Assembly (NCBI GenBank): GCA_900540475.1 | Contig: UQGG01000003.1 | Location: 124,001-188,000, forward strand | Source: an uncultured Robinsoniella sp. | Lineage (GTDB): Bacteria; Bacillota; Clostridia; Lachnospirales; Lachnospiraceae | Direction: 5' to 3' | Length of the DNA stretch: 64,000 nucleotides | Shown: positions 34,737-42,949 of the stretch, in pieces | How positions within the stretch are numbered: the stretch's first letter is position 1 | Layout of the letters: each line of letters opens with the position of its first letter | Translations under genes and position numbers: made by a program | Notes under the pieces: model-generated | Seen by the model: the letters and a program-made list of their open reading frames with translations, nothing else | Databases searched by the model: none | What the model was told of the DNA's origin: nothing

Positions 34737-35453
34737 ATGGATAAGAACATGAAAAAATATATTGCAAAAAGCAGAGAAGAACAGGAATTTCTGGATCAAT
34801 ATAATCCGGGAGATTATGAAACGGTATCAATTACGGCAGATGCAGTGGTATTTGGAATTATGAAAGCAGCCAGCGGCAATTATAGAAAGCGGGATCGGCA
34901 GTCATTAAAGATACTGCTTGTAAAGCGGGATGAATATCCCTATAAAGACTGTTACTCACTCCCGGGAGGATTTGTTTTAAATTCGGAAACGCTGGAAGAC
35001 ACGCTGGACCGCACACTGGAAAGTAAGACAGGCTTGAAAAAGATTTACCGGGAACAGTTATATACGTTCAGCGATGTTCACCGGGATCCCAGAATGCGGA
35101 TCATCAGCTGTGCCTATATTTCCCTCATTGATGCAGGGAAGGTTAAAGTTAACGGGGCGCAATGGTTTGATCTGAAAGAGGCGCAAAATATGCAGTTAGC
35201 CTTTGACCACAATGTTATTCTTGAGGAAGCGCTAAAACGCATGAGAGGAAAAATAAATTATACAGACATTGTATTCCACATGATGCCCGAAGAATTCACC
35301 ATAAGTGAGCTTCAGGAAGTATATGAAATTATATTGGATGAGAAGCTGCTTGCTCCTGCATTTCGAAGAACAATTGCGGATAAGATCCGGGACACCGGCA
35401 AGATGACGGGGAATGCCGGGCACCGTCCGTCCAGAATCTTTACCCGGAAATGA
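34737..35453 (+). CDS. NrtR-like regulator: degenerate Nudix plus winged helix
   Basis: A 238-residue protein with a Nudix domain (about 28-150) and a C-terminal winged helix ('FTISELQEVYEIILDEKL', 'AFRRTIADKIRDTG', 'RPSRIFTRK'), the layout of NrtR regulators. The Nudix box starts at Gly78 and Glu84, but where the catalytic R-E-U-x-E-E should be it reads Arg92-Thr-Leu-Glu-Ser-Lys, so hydrolysis is unlikely and the domain is probably a sensor. NrtR proteins bind ADP-ribose and repress NAD genes; this one is 28 bases after the AspRS-like gene and may control that set. Start follows AAGGAGAACG. Confidence 0.85.
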   Translation: MDKNMKKYIAKSREEQEFLDQYNPGDYETVSITADAVVFGIMKAASGNYRKRDRQSLKILLVKRDEYPYKDCYSLPGGFVLNSETLEDTLDRTLESKTGLKKIYREQLYTFSDVHRDPRMRIISCAYISLIDAGKVKVNGAQWFDLKEAQNMQLAFDHNVILEEALKRMRGKINYTDIVFHMMPEEFTISELQEVYEIILDEKLLAPAFRRTIADKIRDTGKMTGNAGHRPSRIFTRK

Positions 35454-35467
35454 TCGGTAATTCCCAC

Positions 35468-35496
35468 TTGTCAAAACATATATTATAGTCTATAAT
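35468..35496 (+). promoter_or_regulatory. Sigma-A promoter of the LacI-family gene
   Basis: TTGTCA, 17 bases, TATAAT. Confidence 0.8.
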
Positions 35497-35508
35497 AAAA
35501 GAAAAAAT

Positions 35509-35523
35509 GCGTGCATATAACGC
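35509..35523. promoter_or_regulatory. Candidate operator, GCGT-N7-ACGC
   Basis: GCGTGCATATAACGC begins 13 bases after the -10 box, so it lies at about +6 to +20. A similar element follows the iolC promoter (36852-36867). It is a candidate autoregulatory site of the LacI-family protein. Confidence 0.5.
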
Positions 35524-35580
35524 AAAACGCGGGCGTGAATAAAAAAGTATATGAAAAAAGGACAGGATTGAGGGAAAATT

Positions 35581-36609
35581 ATGGCGGGAACGATACAACA
35601 GATTGCAGATCTGGCAGGTGTCTCCAGGGGGACGGTGGACAGGGCGCTTAATAACCGTGGCAGAATTAAGCCTGAGGTTGCAGCAAAAGTTAAAGAGATA
35701 GCCAATGAGCTGGGCTATCAGTCTAACCGGGGGATCAGAAACCCGGATAAAGAACAGATGAAATTAAAAATCGGCATTGTGACACATTTATCGAAGTCTT
35801 CCTTTATGATTCAGGTGAACAAGGGGATTGGCCAGGCAGCAAAGGAACTTCAGGAACGGGGAGTGGAGATCCTGCTGAGGGACAGTGTGATCATTGACGA
35901 AAAGGCGCAGCTTCAGGCAATTGAAGAACTGGAGGGGCTGGGAATTGACGGGCTGGCAATTATGCCGGTGGAATGTGACCTGATCCGGGCAAAGATTAAT
36001 CAGCTGACGGAAGAGAAGCACATTCCGGTGATTACCTTTAACTCCGATATTGTGGGTACCAAGCGCTGCTGCTTTGTAGGACTGGACAACAGGAGAAGCG
36101 GTTATACAGCGGCGGGGCTTATGGGAATGCTTGCCGGGAAGAAGGGTAAGATTCTGATAATCACAGGATATTTTACAAACAGTGTTAACAGCCTGCGTGT
36201 GGAAGGATTTATAGAAGAGACGAAACGGTCATTTCCGGATATGGAGCTTCTGGGCGTGCAAAGCAGCTTTGACGAGGCAAAAGAGGTGGAACGCATTATC
36301 GAAAACACCCTTTCCATGGTGCCGGATCTTGCGGGAATATTTGTGGCGTCCGGCGGTCAGGCAGGTGTGCGCCAGGCATTTGAAAAATTAAGTCCCAAGA
36401 AGCGGCCTTATGTGATTATCTATGACTTAACGCCCCGAAATGAAAAGGCGCTGCTGGAAGATGATGTGGACTTCCTGATCGATCAGGAAGGATATGAACA
36501 GGGGTACCGCCCGCCATTTCTGCTGTATGACATGATCGCAAAGGGCGTGTCTGCAGACCGTGAATTTGTTTATACGGATATTAATATTAAAACAAAATAT
36601 AATTTATAA
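35581..36609 (+). CDS. LacI-family regulator, probable iol repressor
   Basis: A 342-residue regulator. The N-terminal HTH has 'TIQQIADLAGVSRGTVDRAL' followed by 'NNRGRIKPEVAAKVKEIANE', with the hinge near 'LGYQSN'. The ligand domain is of the ribose/inositol-binding type: 'LKIGIVTHLSKSSFMIQVNK', 'DGLAIMPVECDLIRAKIN', 'CFVGLDNRRSGYTAAGLM'. It stands directly upstream of iolCDEGB and has similar inverted repeats in its own promoter and the iolC promoter, so control of the inositol operon is the simplest reading. The ribosome site is weak (GAGGG). The ligand may be inositol or a pathway intermediate; that part is inference. Confidence 0.88.
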   Translation: MAGTIQQIADLAGVSRGTVDRALNNRGRIKPEVAAKVKEIANELGYQSNRGIRNPDKEQMKLKIGIVTHLSKSSFMIQVNKGIGQAAKELQERGVEILLRDSVIIDEKAQLQAIEELEGLGIDGLAIMPVECDLIRAKINQLTEEKHIPVITFNSDIVGTKRCCFVGLDNRRSGYTAAGLMGMLAGKKGKILIITGYFTNSVNSLRVEGFIEETKRSFPDMELLGVQSSFDEAKEVERIIENTLSMVPDLAGIFVASGGQAGVRQAFEKLSPKKRPYVIIYDLTPRNEKALLEDDVDFLIDQEGYEQGYRPPFLLYDMIAKGVSADREFVYTDINIKTKYNL

Positions 36610-36623
36610 GGTTTATAAAAAGG

Positions 36624-36667
36624 GCGCTGTGTTTTCTCTTGGGTAATAGAGAGCATAGCGTTTTTTC
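36624..36667 (+). terminator. Terminator after the LacI-family gene
   Basis: CGCTGTG...TCTCT pairs with AGAGAGCATAGCG, followed by TTTTTT. Confidence 0.75.
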
Positions 36668-36706
36668 TATGTGGATAAAAAGCGGAAGGATTTCACAGCT
36701 TGGAAT

Positions 36707-36746
36707 GCGTGCTTTTGCGTGCTGTAATCTTTGTGAAAACGTTACA
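36707..36746. promoter_or_regulatory. Upstream regulatory cluster of iolC
   Basis: Two GCGTGC hexamers (36707-36712 and 36717-36722) are followed by TGAAAACGTTACA (36734-36746), a LacI-family-like palindrome around AACGTT that also resembles a catabolite-repression cre site one base short. These sit 60-100 bases before the iolC promoter. Confidence 0.4.
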
Positions 36747-36805
36747 AATATACAGATGAAAAATTGTACAATACAGGGAAAGTACCCCGAGAACAGAAAA
36801 ATTAC

Positions 36806-36834
36806 TTGCACGCAATAAATGTGTGTGCTATTAT
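36806..36834 (+). promoter_or_regulatory. Sigma-A promoter of the iol operon
   Basis: TTGCAC, 17 bases, TATTAT. GCACGC, the reverse of the GCGTGC hexamer, overlaps the -35. Confidence 0.75.
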
Positions 36835-36851
36835 GAGTACATGAAAGAAAA

Positions 36852-36867
36852 GCGTGCTAAAGAACGC
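36852..36867. promoter_or_regulatory. Candidate operator after the iolC promoter
   Basis: GCGTGCTAAAGAACGC (GCGT, eight bases, ACGC) begins 18 bases after the -10 box, the same relative place as the element behind the lacI promoter. Confidence 0.5.
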
Positions 36868-36947
36868 AAGAAAAGAAAACTGTAAATGAAACACGGAATG
36901 AAAACTGTTTCCTGTCTGTGTTGAAATTCAAGTATGAGGTGAATGGA

Positions 36948-37964
36948 ATGAAGTATGTTAAGTTTGATGAATCAAGACCGATGGATTTAGTACTGTTAGG
37001 GCGAGTGGCAATTGACTTTAATCCGGTGGATTATTTTCATCCATTATCGGAATCAACCACATTCAAAAAGTACGTGGGAGGTTCTCCTGCGAATATCGCT
37101 GTAGGCGTTACGAGACATGGAAAGAAAGTTGGATTTATCGGAAAAGTGTCTGATGACCAGTTCGGCGATTACGTTACAGAGTTTTTTAATAAAGAAGGAA
37201 TTGATACTTCACATATCACAAGATGCAGGAACGGAGAAAAGCTGGGGCTTACATTTACAGAAATTCTTTCTCCAGAGGAAAGCAGCATTTTGATGTACCG
37301 AAACTGCATCGCAGATCTTCAGCTGTCGGTGGATGATGTGGATGAAGAATACATAAAGAACGCAAAGGCTATTTTGATATCCGGTACCGCACTGGCACAG
37401 AGCCCCTCCAGGGAAGCTGCATTAAAGGCGGTGATGCTGGCTAAGAAAAACAATACAGTTATTATCTTTGATATTGACTACCGGGAATACAACTGGAAGA
37501 ACAGGGATGAGATTTCCATTTACTATGCCAGTGTAGCAAGAGAAGCAGATATTATTCTTGGCTCCAGGGAAGAATTTGACCTGACGGAAAAGCTGATACA
37601 GCCGGGCAGAGATGATAAGGCAACGGCTGAAAGCTGGCAGAAAGAAAATGCCAAGATTGTAGTAATCAAGCATGGAAGAAAAGGTTCCACGGCATATACC
37701 AATGATGGCAACAGCTACAGTATAAAGCCATTTCCGGTTACTGCACTGAAGTCATTTGGCGGCGGAGACGGTTATGCATCCGGATTTTTGTATGGTATTT
37801 TTGAAGGATGGGATATGATCGAATGTCTGGAATTCGGAAGTGCAGAAGCAGCGATGATGGTACGCAGCCATTCCTGTTCTGAGGAACTTCCAAACCCGGA
37901 TGAAGTTAAGAAGTTTATAAAAGAAACCAAAGACCAGTATGGTGAAATGATTGCAAGAGTATAA
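36948..37964 (+). CDS. iolC: 5-dehydro-2-deoxygluconokinase (IolC)
   Basis: A 338-residue PfkB-family kinase that phosphorylates 2-deoxy-5-keto-D-gluconate in inositol breakdown. The ATG at 36948 is chosen because GAGGTGA sits at the right distance; an in-frame GTG ten codons earlier has no ribosome site. Substrate and ATP motifs: 'VGGSPANIAVGVTRHGKKVG', 'IGKVSDDQFGDYV' and the catalytic 'SFGGGDGYASGFLYG'. It is the first gene of the iolC-iolD-iolE-iolG-iolB group and has its own promoter. Confidence 0.95.
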   Translation: MKYVKFDESRPMDLVLLGRVAIDFNPVDYFHPLSESTTFKKYVGGSPANIAVGVTRHGKKVGFIGKVSDDQFGDYVTEFFNKEGIDTSHITRCRNGEKLGLTFTEILSPEESSILMYRNCIADLQLSVDDVDEEYIKNAKAILISGTALAQSPSREAALKAVMLAKKNNTVIIFDIDYREYNWKNRDEISIYYASVAREADIILGSREEFDLTEKLIQPGRDDKATAESWQKENAKIVVIKHGRKGSTAYTNDGNSYSIKPFPVTALKSFGGGDGYASGFLYGIFEGWDMIECLEFGSAEAAMMVRSHSCSEELPNPDEVKKFIKETKDQYGEMIARV

Positions 37965-37979
37965 GGAGGCGGATAGGAA

Positions 37980-39908
37980 ATGGAGTATACGAAGATGACG
38001 GTTGCACAGGCATTGGTAAAGTTCCTGGATAACCAGTATGTAGAATTTGACGGAGTGGAAACGAAATTTGTAGAAGGCATCTTTACGATTTTCGGACATG
38101 GAATTGCTGTAGGTCTGGGTCAGGCATTAGATGAGAATCCCGGTGAACTGAAAGTATTCCAGGGCAGAAATGAGCAGGGAATGTGTCATGTGGCTACTGC
38201 ATTTGCAAAACAGCACAACAGAAGAAAAATTATTCCCTGTGCATCTTCCGTAGGACCGGGAGCTGCAAATATGGTTACGGCAGCGGCTACCGCTACGGTG
38301 AATAATATTCCGCTGCTGGTATTCCCGGCAGATACCTTTGCCAACAGGCAGCCGGACCCGGTTCTGCAGCAGTTGGAGCAGAGCAGCAGTTTATCCGTTA
38401 CAACCAATGATGCATTTAAGCCGGTGTGTAAATACTGGGACCGCATTGTCCGTCCGGAACAGCTGATGACAGCAATGATAAGTGCCATGCGCGTATTGAC
38501 AGATCCGGCTGAAACAGGAGCCGTATGTATTGGAATCTGTCAGGATGTGGAAGGGGAATCTTATGAATACCCGGATTATTTCTTCCAGAAGAGAGTGCAC
38601 AGAATTACAAGACCGGTGGCAGTAGAAGAAGAAGTGGAAGATCTTGCAGCCATAATTGCAGGAGCTAAAAAACCGCTGGTTGTAGTTGGCGGCGGTGTAA
38701 AATATTCTGAAGCAGGGGAAGCAGTTGAAAAGTTCTGTGAAGAATTCAATATTCCCTTTGGAGAGAGCCAGGCAGGTAAAAGTGCCTGCAAATCCAGTCA
38801 CAGTAAATGCCTGGGAGGGATTGGCGTAACCGGCACGCTGGCTTCCAATACCATTGCGGAAGAGGCAGATGTAGTGATAGCCATCGGAACCAGGTTATCG
38901 GACTTCACAACGGGTTCCAAGAGCCAGTACAAAAATCCGAATGTAAAGGTTGTGACCATCAACAACAGTAAATTCCATGCTTACAAAATGGATGCTGTAA
39001 AAGCTGTGGGAGATGCAAAAGTAACGATAGAAGCACTTTCGCAGAAGCTGCGGGAGCGTAAATTTACATCGGCTTATACAACAGAGATCACAGAGGCGAA
39101 AGCCGCTTGGGATAAAGAAATGGAGCGTCTTGCAAAATATGCTTATGACGACCAGTTTGAGCCAATGGTAAAAGCCAGGGATCCAAGAACGATACCGGAG
39201 TTTGTGGAACTGACAGGTGGCGTGATTACCCAGACTGCTGCACTGTGTGCAATCCGGGAGGTTATTGCAGAAGATGCAACCATTATAACGGCAGGGGGAA
39301 GTCTTCCAAGCTGTATGCAGAGAATTTGGACTACAGATAAGAGAGGCGGCTATCATGCGGAATATGGATACTCCTGTATGGGGTATGAAGTGGCAGCAGC
39401 CCTTGGAGTGAAACTGGCAGAGCCGGATAAAGAAGTGTATGCCGTTGTGGGTGATGCTTCGTTTCAGATGCTCCACAGTGAAATTATGACTGCAATGCAG
39501 GAAAGAGCCAAGATCAATATTCTGGTATTTGACAATTGCGGATTTGGCTGTATCAACAATCTGCAAATGAATAACGGAATCGGAAGCATTGGCACAGAAT
39601 TCCGGTACCGGGATGCTAATAATGAAACAAAAGGAAATCTGATTCCGGTAAGCTATGCAAAGGTGGCAGAAGGTTATGGGCTGAAAGCTTACACCGTAAA
39701 GACAATTGATGAATTAAAAGCTGCTTTGGAAGATGCGAAAAACCAGGATAATGCAGTCTTGATTGACCTAAAAGTAATTCCAAAGACGATGACGGACGGT
39801 TACAAGTCCTGGTGGAATGTAGGTCTCGCCAGTACTTCCGGGATGGAAAGTGTACAGGAAAAGTATACGGAGCTGGAAGCAGAGAGATACAAGGCAAGAC
39901 GTTATTAA
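37980..39908 (+). CDS. iolD: Trihydroxycyclohexane-1,2-dione hydrolase (IolD)
   Basis: A 642-residue thiamine-diphosphate enzyme that opens the ring of 3D-(3,5/4)-trihydroxycyclohexane-1,2-dione to 5-deoxy-glucuronate. The N-terminal part has 'FGHGIAVGLGQAL' and 'ASSVGPGAANMVTAAATATV'; the C-terminal ThDP-binding block is 'VVGDASFQMLHSEIMTAMQE' through 'NCGFGCINNLQM'. Length and motifs match IolD. AAGGAGG precedes the ATG, 15 bases after iolC. Confidence 0.97.
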   Translation: MEYTKMTVAQALVKFLDNQYVEFDGVETKFVEGIFTIFGHGIAVGLGQALDENPGELKVFQGRNEQGMCHVATAFAKQHNRRKIIPCASSVGPGAANMVTAAATATVNNIPLLVFPADTFANRQPDPVLQQLEQSSSLSVTTNDAFKPVCKYWDRIVRPEQLMTAMISAMRVLTDPAETGAVCIGICQDVEGESYEYPDYFFQKRVHRITRPVAVEEEVEDLAAIIAGAKKPLVVVGGGVKYSEAGEAVEKFCEEFNIPFGESQAGKSACKSSHSKCLGGIGVTGTLASNTIAEEADVVIAIGTRLSDFTTGSKSQYKNPNVKVVTINNSKFHAYKMDAVKAVGDAKVTIEALSQKLRERKFTSAYTTEITEAKAAWDKEMERLAKYAYDDQFEPMVKARDPRTIPEFVELTGGVITQTAALCAIREVIAEDATIITAGGSLPSCMQRIWTTDKRGGYHAEYGYSCMGYEVAAALGVKLAEPDKEVYAVVGDASFQMLHSEIMTAMQERAKINILVFDNCGFGCINNLQMNNGIGSIGTEFRYRDANNETKGNLIPVSYAKVAEGYGLKAYTVKTIDELKAALEDAKNQDNAVLIDLKVIPKTMTDGYKSWWNVGLASTSGMESVQEKYTELEAERYKARRY

Positions 39909-39941
39909 TATAGATGATCTTTTATTAATCTTATAAATCAT

Positions 39942-40028
39942 CAGCTTGAGCGTGTGAGAAAATAGCTTTCTAGGCGTATATATCGTGCACGATCTATCCA
40001 CGTATTTACGCCGGGAGGCACCAAGCTG
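39942..40028. repeat. Palindromic intergenic element, copy A
   Basis: Lies between iolD and iolE. CAGCTTG (39942-39948) pairs with CAAGCTG (40022-40028); inside are GGCGTATATA / TATTTACGCC arms and a perfect 12-bp palindrome ATCGTGCACGAT (39982-39993). It shares the 16-mer ACGTATTTACGCCGGG (40000-40015) and GAGCGTGT with the element at 49957-50122, so the two may belong to one dispersed family. Confidence 0.6.
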
Positions 40029-40055
40029 AAATAAAAAGCCATAGGAGGCACAGTG

Positions 40056-40952
40056 ATGTTTAACAAAGAAAAAGTAAAATTAGGAATTGCACCAATTGCC
40101 TGGACCAACGATGACATGCCGGATTTAGGAAAAGAAAACACTTTTGAACAGTGTGTAAGCGAGATGGCACTTGCCGGATATACCGGATCCGAAGTGGGAA
40201 ATAAATACCCTTCTGATCCTGTTGTATTAAAAAAGGCACTGGATCTTCGCGGCATCCAGATCTGTAATCAGTGGTTCTCCAGTTTTTTAACTACACAGCC
40301 ATATGAAGAAACGGAAAAAGCATTTATAGAACAGGTAAAATTCTTACAGGCGATGGGTTCTAAGATCATCGGCGTCTCAGAGCAGGGACACAGTGTGCAG
40401 GGTCAGCTTACAACACCGATCTTTGGCTGCAAATATAGGATGAACGATGAAGAATGGGATAGAGTATGCACCGGCTTAAACAAACTTGGTAAGATTGCAA
40501 AAGAGTACGGAATTACTCTGACTTTCCATCATCATATGGGAACGGTAATCCAGGATCCGGACGAAGTGGAACGTCTGATGGCCGGTACCGATCCGGAATA
40601 TGTGAATCTCCTGTTTGACAGCGGACATTTTACTTACTGCGGCGCAGACCCACTTGAAATGGTTCAGAAATACTGCAGCAGAATCAAACATGTACATTTA
40701 AAAGATGTACGCCCGGATGTAGTAGAAAAGGTCAAAGCAGAGAAGTTAAGCTTCCTGGCTGGAGTGAGAATGGGAGCATTTACGGTACCGGGAGACGGAT
40801 GTATTGATTTTGACCCGATTTTCAAGGTGTTGGAAGATGCCGGATATGAAGGGTACATGGTAGTGGAGGCGGAGCAGGATCCTGCAAAAGCAAATCCATT
40901 GGAGTATGCATTAAAAGCCAGAAAATTTATCACGGAAAAGACAGGTTTATAA
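40056..40952 (+). CDS. iolE: Inosose dehydratase (IolE)
   Basis: A 298-residue TIM-barrel enzyme that dehydrates 2-keto-myo-inositol (scyllo-inosose) to the diketone used by IolD. It closely follows the known IolE pattern: 'LGIAPIAWTNDDMPDLG', 'FSSFLTTQPYEE', 'TFHHHMGTVIQDPDEVERL', 'LLFDSGHFTYCGADPLEM' and 'GDGCIDFDPIF' through 'MVVEAEQDPAKANPLEYA'. Metal-binding Glu/His/Asp residues are in these blocks. ATG at 40056 is set by AGGAGG at 40043-40048; the GTG three bases earlier is less likely. Confidence 0.96.
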   Translation: MFNKEKVKLGIAPIAWTNDDMPDLGKENTFEQCVSEMALAGYTGSEVGNKYPSDPVVLKKALDLRGIQICNQWFSSFLTTQPYEETEKAFIEQVKFLQAMGSKIIGVSEQGHSVQGQLTTPIFGCKYRMNDEEWDRVCTGLNKLGKIAKEYGITLTFHHHMGTVIQDPDEVERLMAGTDPEYVNLLFDSGHFTYCGADPLEMVQKYCSRIKHVHLKDVRPDVVEKVKAEKLSFLAGVRMGAFTVPGDGCIDFDPIFKVLEDAGYEGYMVVEAEQDPAKANPLEYALKARKFITEKTGL

Positions 40953-40985
40953 AAAAATATCCATTTAAAGAAAAGGAGAATTATC

Positions 40986-41999
40986 ATGGTTAAAGTTGGT
41001 ATTATAGGCGCAGGAAGAATTGGTAAAGTACATACAAAGAGTATTTGTAATCTGGTAAAAAATGCGGAGATCAAAACAATTGCAGATCCGTTTATGAATG
41101 AAGAGACAGAGAAATGGGCACACAGCATGGGTGTTGAAAATACAACAAAAGACTACAAGGAAATCCTTGCAGATCCGGAAATTGATGCAGTACTGATCTG
41201 CTCATCCACAAATACCCATTCCCCGATTTCAATTGAAGCAATCAAAGCCGGCAAACATGTATTCTGTGAAAAACCAATTGATCATGACGTGGCTAAGATC
41301 AAAGAAGTTATCGAGGCTTTAAAAGATTCAGACGTGAAATACCAGGTAGGATTTAACCGCAGATTTGACCATAACTTTGAAGCGGTAAAAAATGCCGTAA
41401 CAGCAGGACAGATTGGCGATCCGCATATTATTAAAGTGACCAGCCGTGATCCGGAACCGCCAAGTGCTGAATATGTAAAGGTATCCGGAGGCATTTTCCT
41501 GGATATGACAATTCATGATTTTGATATGGTAAGATTCCTGGCTGGCTGTGATGCTACGGAAGTTTATGTACAGTCCGCAGTTTTAGTAGATCCAAGTATT
41601 GGTGAAGCAGGGGATGTGGATACAGCAGTCATTACCATTCAGATGGAAAACGGTGCAATTGCAGTAATTGACAATTCCAGAAAGGCAGTCTATGGATACG
41701 ATCAGCGTGCAGAAGTATTTGGTTCTAAGGGAATGGTTGCAACTGCCAATGATACACAGTCCAGCGCAGTCATCAGCACAGCCGACGGCGTAACCGGAGA
41801 AAAACCACTTTACTTTTTCCTGGAACGTTACATGGATTCCTTTGCCAAAGAAATGAATTGCTTTATTGATGCAATTGAAAATAATACAGATACACCTCTT
41901 GGAGTAGAAGATGGTTTGAAGCCTGTAATTATGGGGCTGGCAGCAAAAAAATCAGTAGAAGAGCACAGACCTGTTAAGATTTCCGAGATTCAGTTATAG
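40986..41999 (+). CDS. iolG: Inositol 2-dehydrogenase (IolG)
   Basis: A 337-residue NAD-dependent dehydrogenase for the first step, myo-inositol to scyllo-inosose. The Rossmann motif is 'VGIIGAGRIGKVHTKSI', the catalytic Lys is in 'HVFCEKPIDHD' and the Asp/His pair in 'GGIFLDMTIHDFDMVRFLAG'. It resembles the canonical IolG more than the copy at 26709. It sits 33 bases after iolE with AAAGGAG upstream. Confidence 0.95.
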   Translation: MVKVGIIGAGRIGKVHTKSICNLVKNAEIKTIADPFMNEETEKWAHSMGVENTTKDYKEILADPEIDAVLICSSTNTHSPISIEAIKAGKHVFCEKPIDHDVAKIKEVIEALKDSDVKYQVGFNRRFDHNFEAVKNAVTAGQIGDPHIIKVTSRDPEPPSAEYVKVSGGIFLDMTIHDFDMVRFLAGCDATEVYVQSAVLVDPSIGEAGDVDTAVITIQMENGAIAVIDNSRKAVYGYDQRAEVFGSKGMVATANDTQSSAVISTADGVTGEKPLYFFLERYMDSFAKEMNCFIDAIENNTDTPLGVEDGLKPVIMGLAAKKSVEEHRPVKISEIQL

Positions 42000-42012
42000 A
42001 CCATTGATTGTC

Positions 42013-42048
42013 AGGAGCGTGCCGTGCTTTGACTTCGGGCACGCTCCT
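42013..42048 (+). other. Perfect hairpin between iolG and iolB
   Basis: AGGAGCGTGCC pairs perfectly with GGCACGCTCCT around a 14-base loop, with no T-run after it. It probably protects or attenuates the operon RNA rather than ending it. Confidence 0.7.
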
Positions 42049-42091
42049 AAACTGTATATAAATACCATTTGATCGAAAGGAAGCGGATAGA

Positions 42092-42871
42092 ATGAGTAAG
42101 GTATTTGGTTATCCAGAATTTAATGAGGCAGGGGAAAAGGTTCTCACTACCTATGACAACGATTATAAAGACATGTGTATGGATATACGTGTGTTCAAAA
42201 TGAAAGATGGCGATGTTAAGAAATTAATGAAGCCCGAAGAAGAGACTGCAGTGCTTTTGCTAAATGGCTGTATAACCATTAAGTGGGAAGAGAAGGAGAA
42301 GACAGTCAGCAGAAAAGATGTATTTACAGAAGGGCTCTGGTGCCTTCATGTATGTAAAGGTGTGGAAGTCCGGGTTGAGGCTTCTATGGATACACAGATC
42401 CTGATCCAGTCTACTTACAATGACAGAACGTTTGACAGCAGGTTCTACGGACCGGAAGATGCTCCATGGATTTATTCCTGCAAGGGAAAGTTTGGAGATA
42501 CAGCCGTTCGCCGGGTAAGTACTGTTTTTGATTACGAAACAGCACCGTATTCCAATATGGTATTAGGAGAAGTGTTAAATGACCGAGGCAACTGGTCGGG
42601 CTACATTCCGCATCAGCATCCCCAGCCGGAAACGTATTATTTCCTGTTTGACCGTCCGGAAGGATTTGGTGCCAGTTTCGTAGGGGATGACGTCTACAAA
42701 ATTAAAGATGGCAGTTTCTCAGCTATACCAGGGGGAAAGACACATCCCCAGGCAGCGGCACCTGGATATCAGATGTATACCTGTTGGATGATCCGCCATC
42801 TGGAAGGCAACCCCTGGACGGACCGTATCGACGATGAGCGTTATACCTGGCTGTATGATGCAGAATTTTAG
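42092..42871 (+). CDS. iolB: 5-deoxy-glucuronate isomerase (IolB)
   Basis: A 259-residue double-cupin enzyme that turns 5-deoxy-glucuronate into 2-deoxy-5-keto-gluconate, the IolC substrate. The metal-binding cupin block is seen in 'SGYIPHQHPQPETYYFLFDR', and 'GKTHPQAAAPGYQMYTCWMI' precedes the C-terminal 'TDRIDDERYTWLYDAEF'. The family is about 270 residues, so the length fits. AAAGGAAG lies before the ATG. Together with iolC, D, E and G this completes the ring-opening branch. Confidence 0.95.
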   Translation: MSKVFGYPEFNEAGEKVLTTYDNDYKDMCMDIRVFKMKDGDVKKLMKPEEETAVLLLNGCITIKWEEKEKTVSRKDVFTEGLWCLHVCKGVEVRVEASMDTQILIQSTYNDRTFDSRFYGPEDAPWIYSCKGKFGDTAVRRVSTVFDYETAPYSNMVLGEVLNDRGNWSGYIPHQHPQPETYYFLFDRPEGFGASFVGDDVYKIKDGSFSAIPGGKTHPQAAAPGYQMYTCWMIRHLEGNPWTDRIDDERYTWLYDAEF

Positions 42872-42949
42872 ATTCAGACGTAATGAAAGATTGAAAGAAA
42901 AAATAAGACAGTATCACAGGGAAGCCTGTATTATGCAGGGGGTGTAAAA

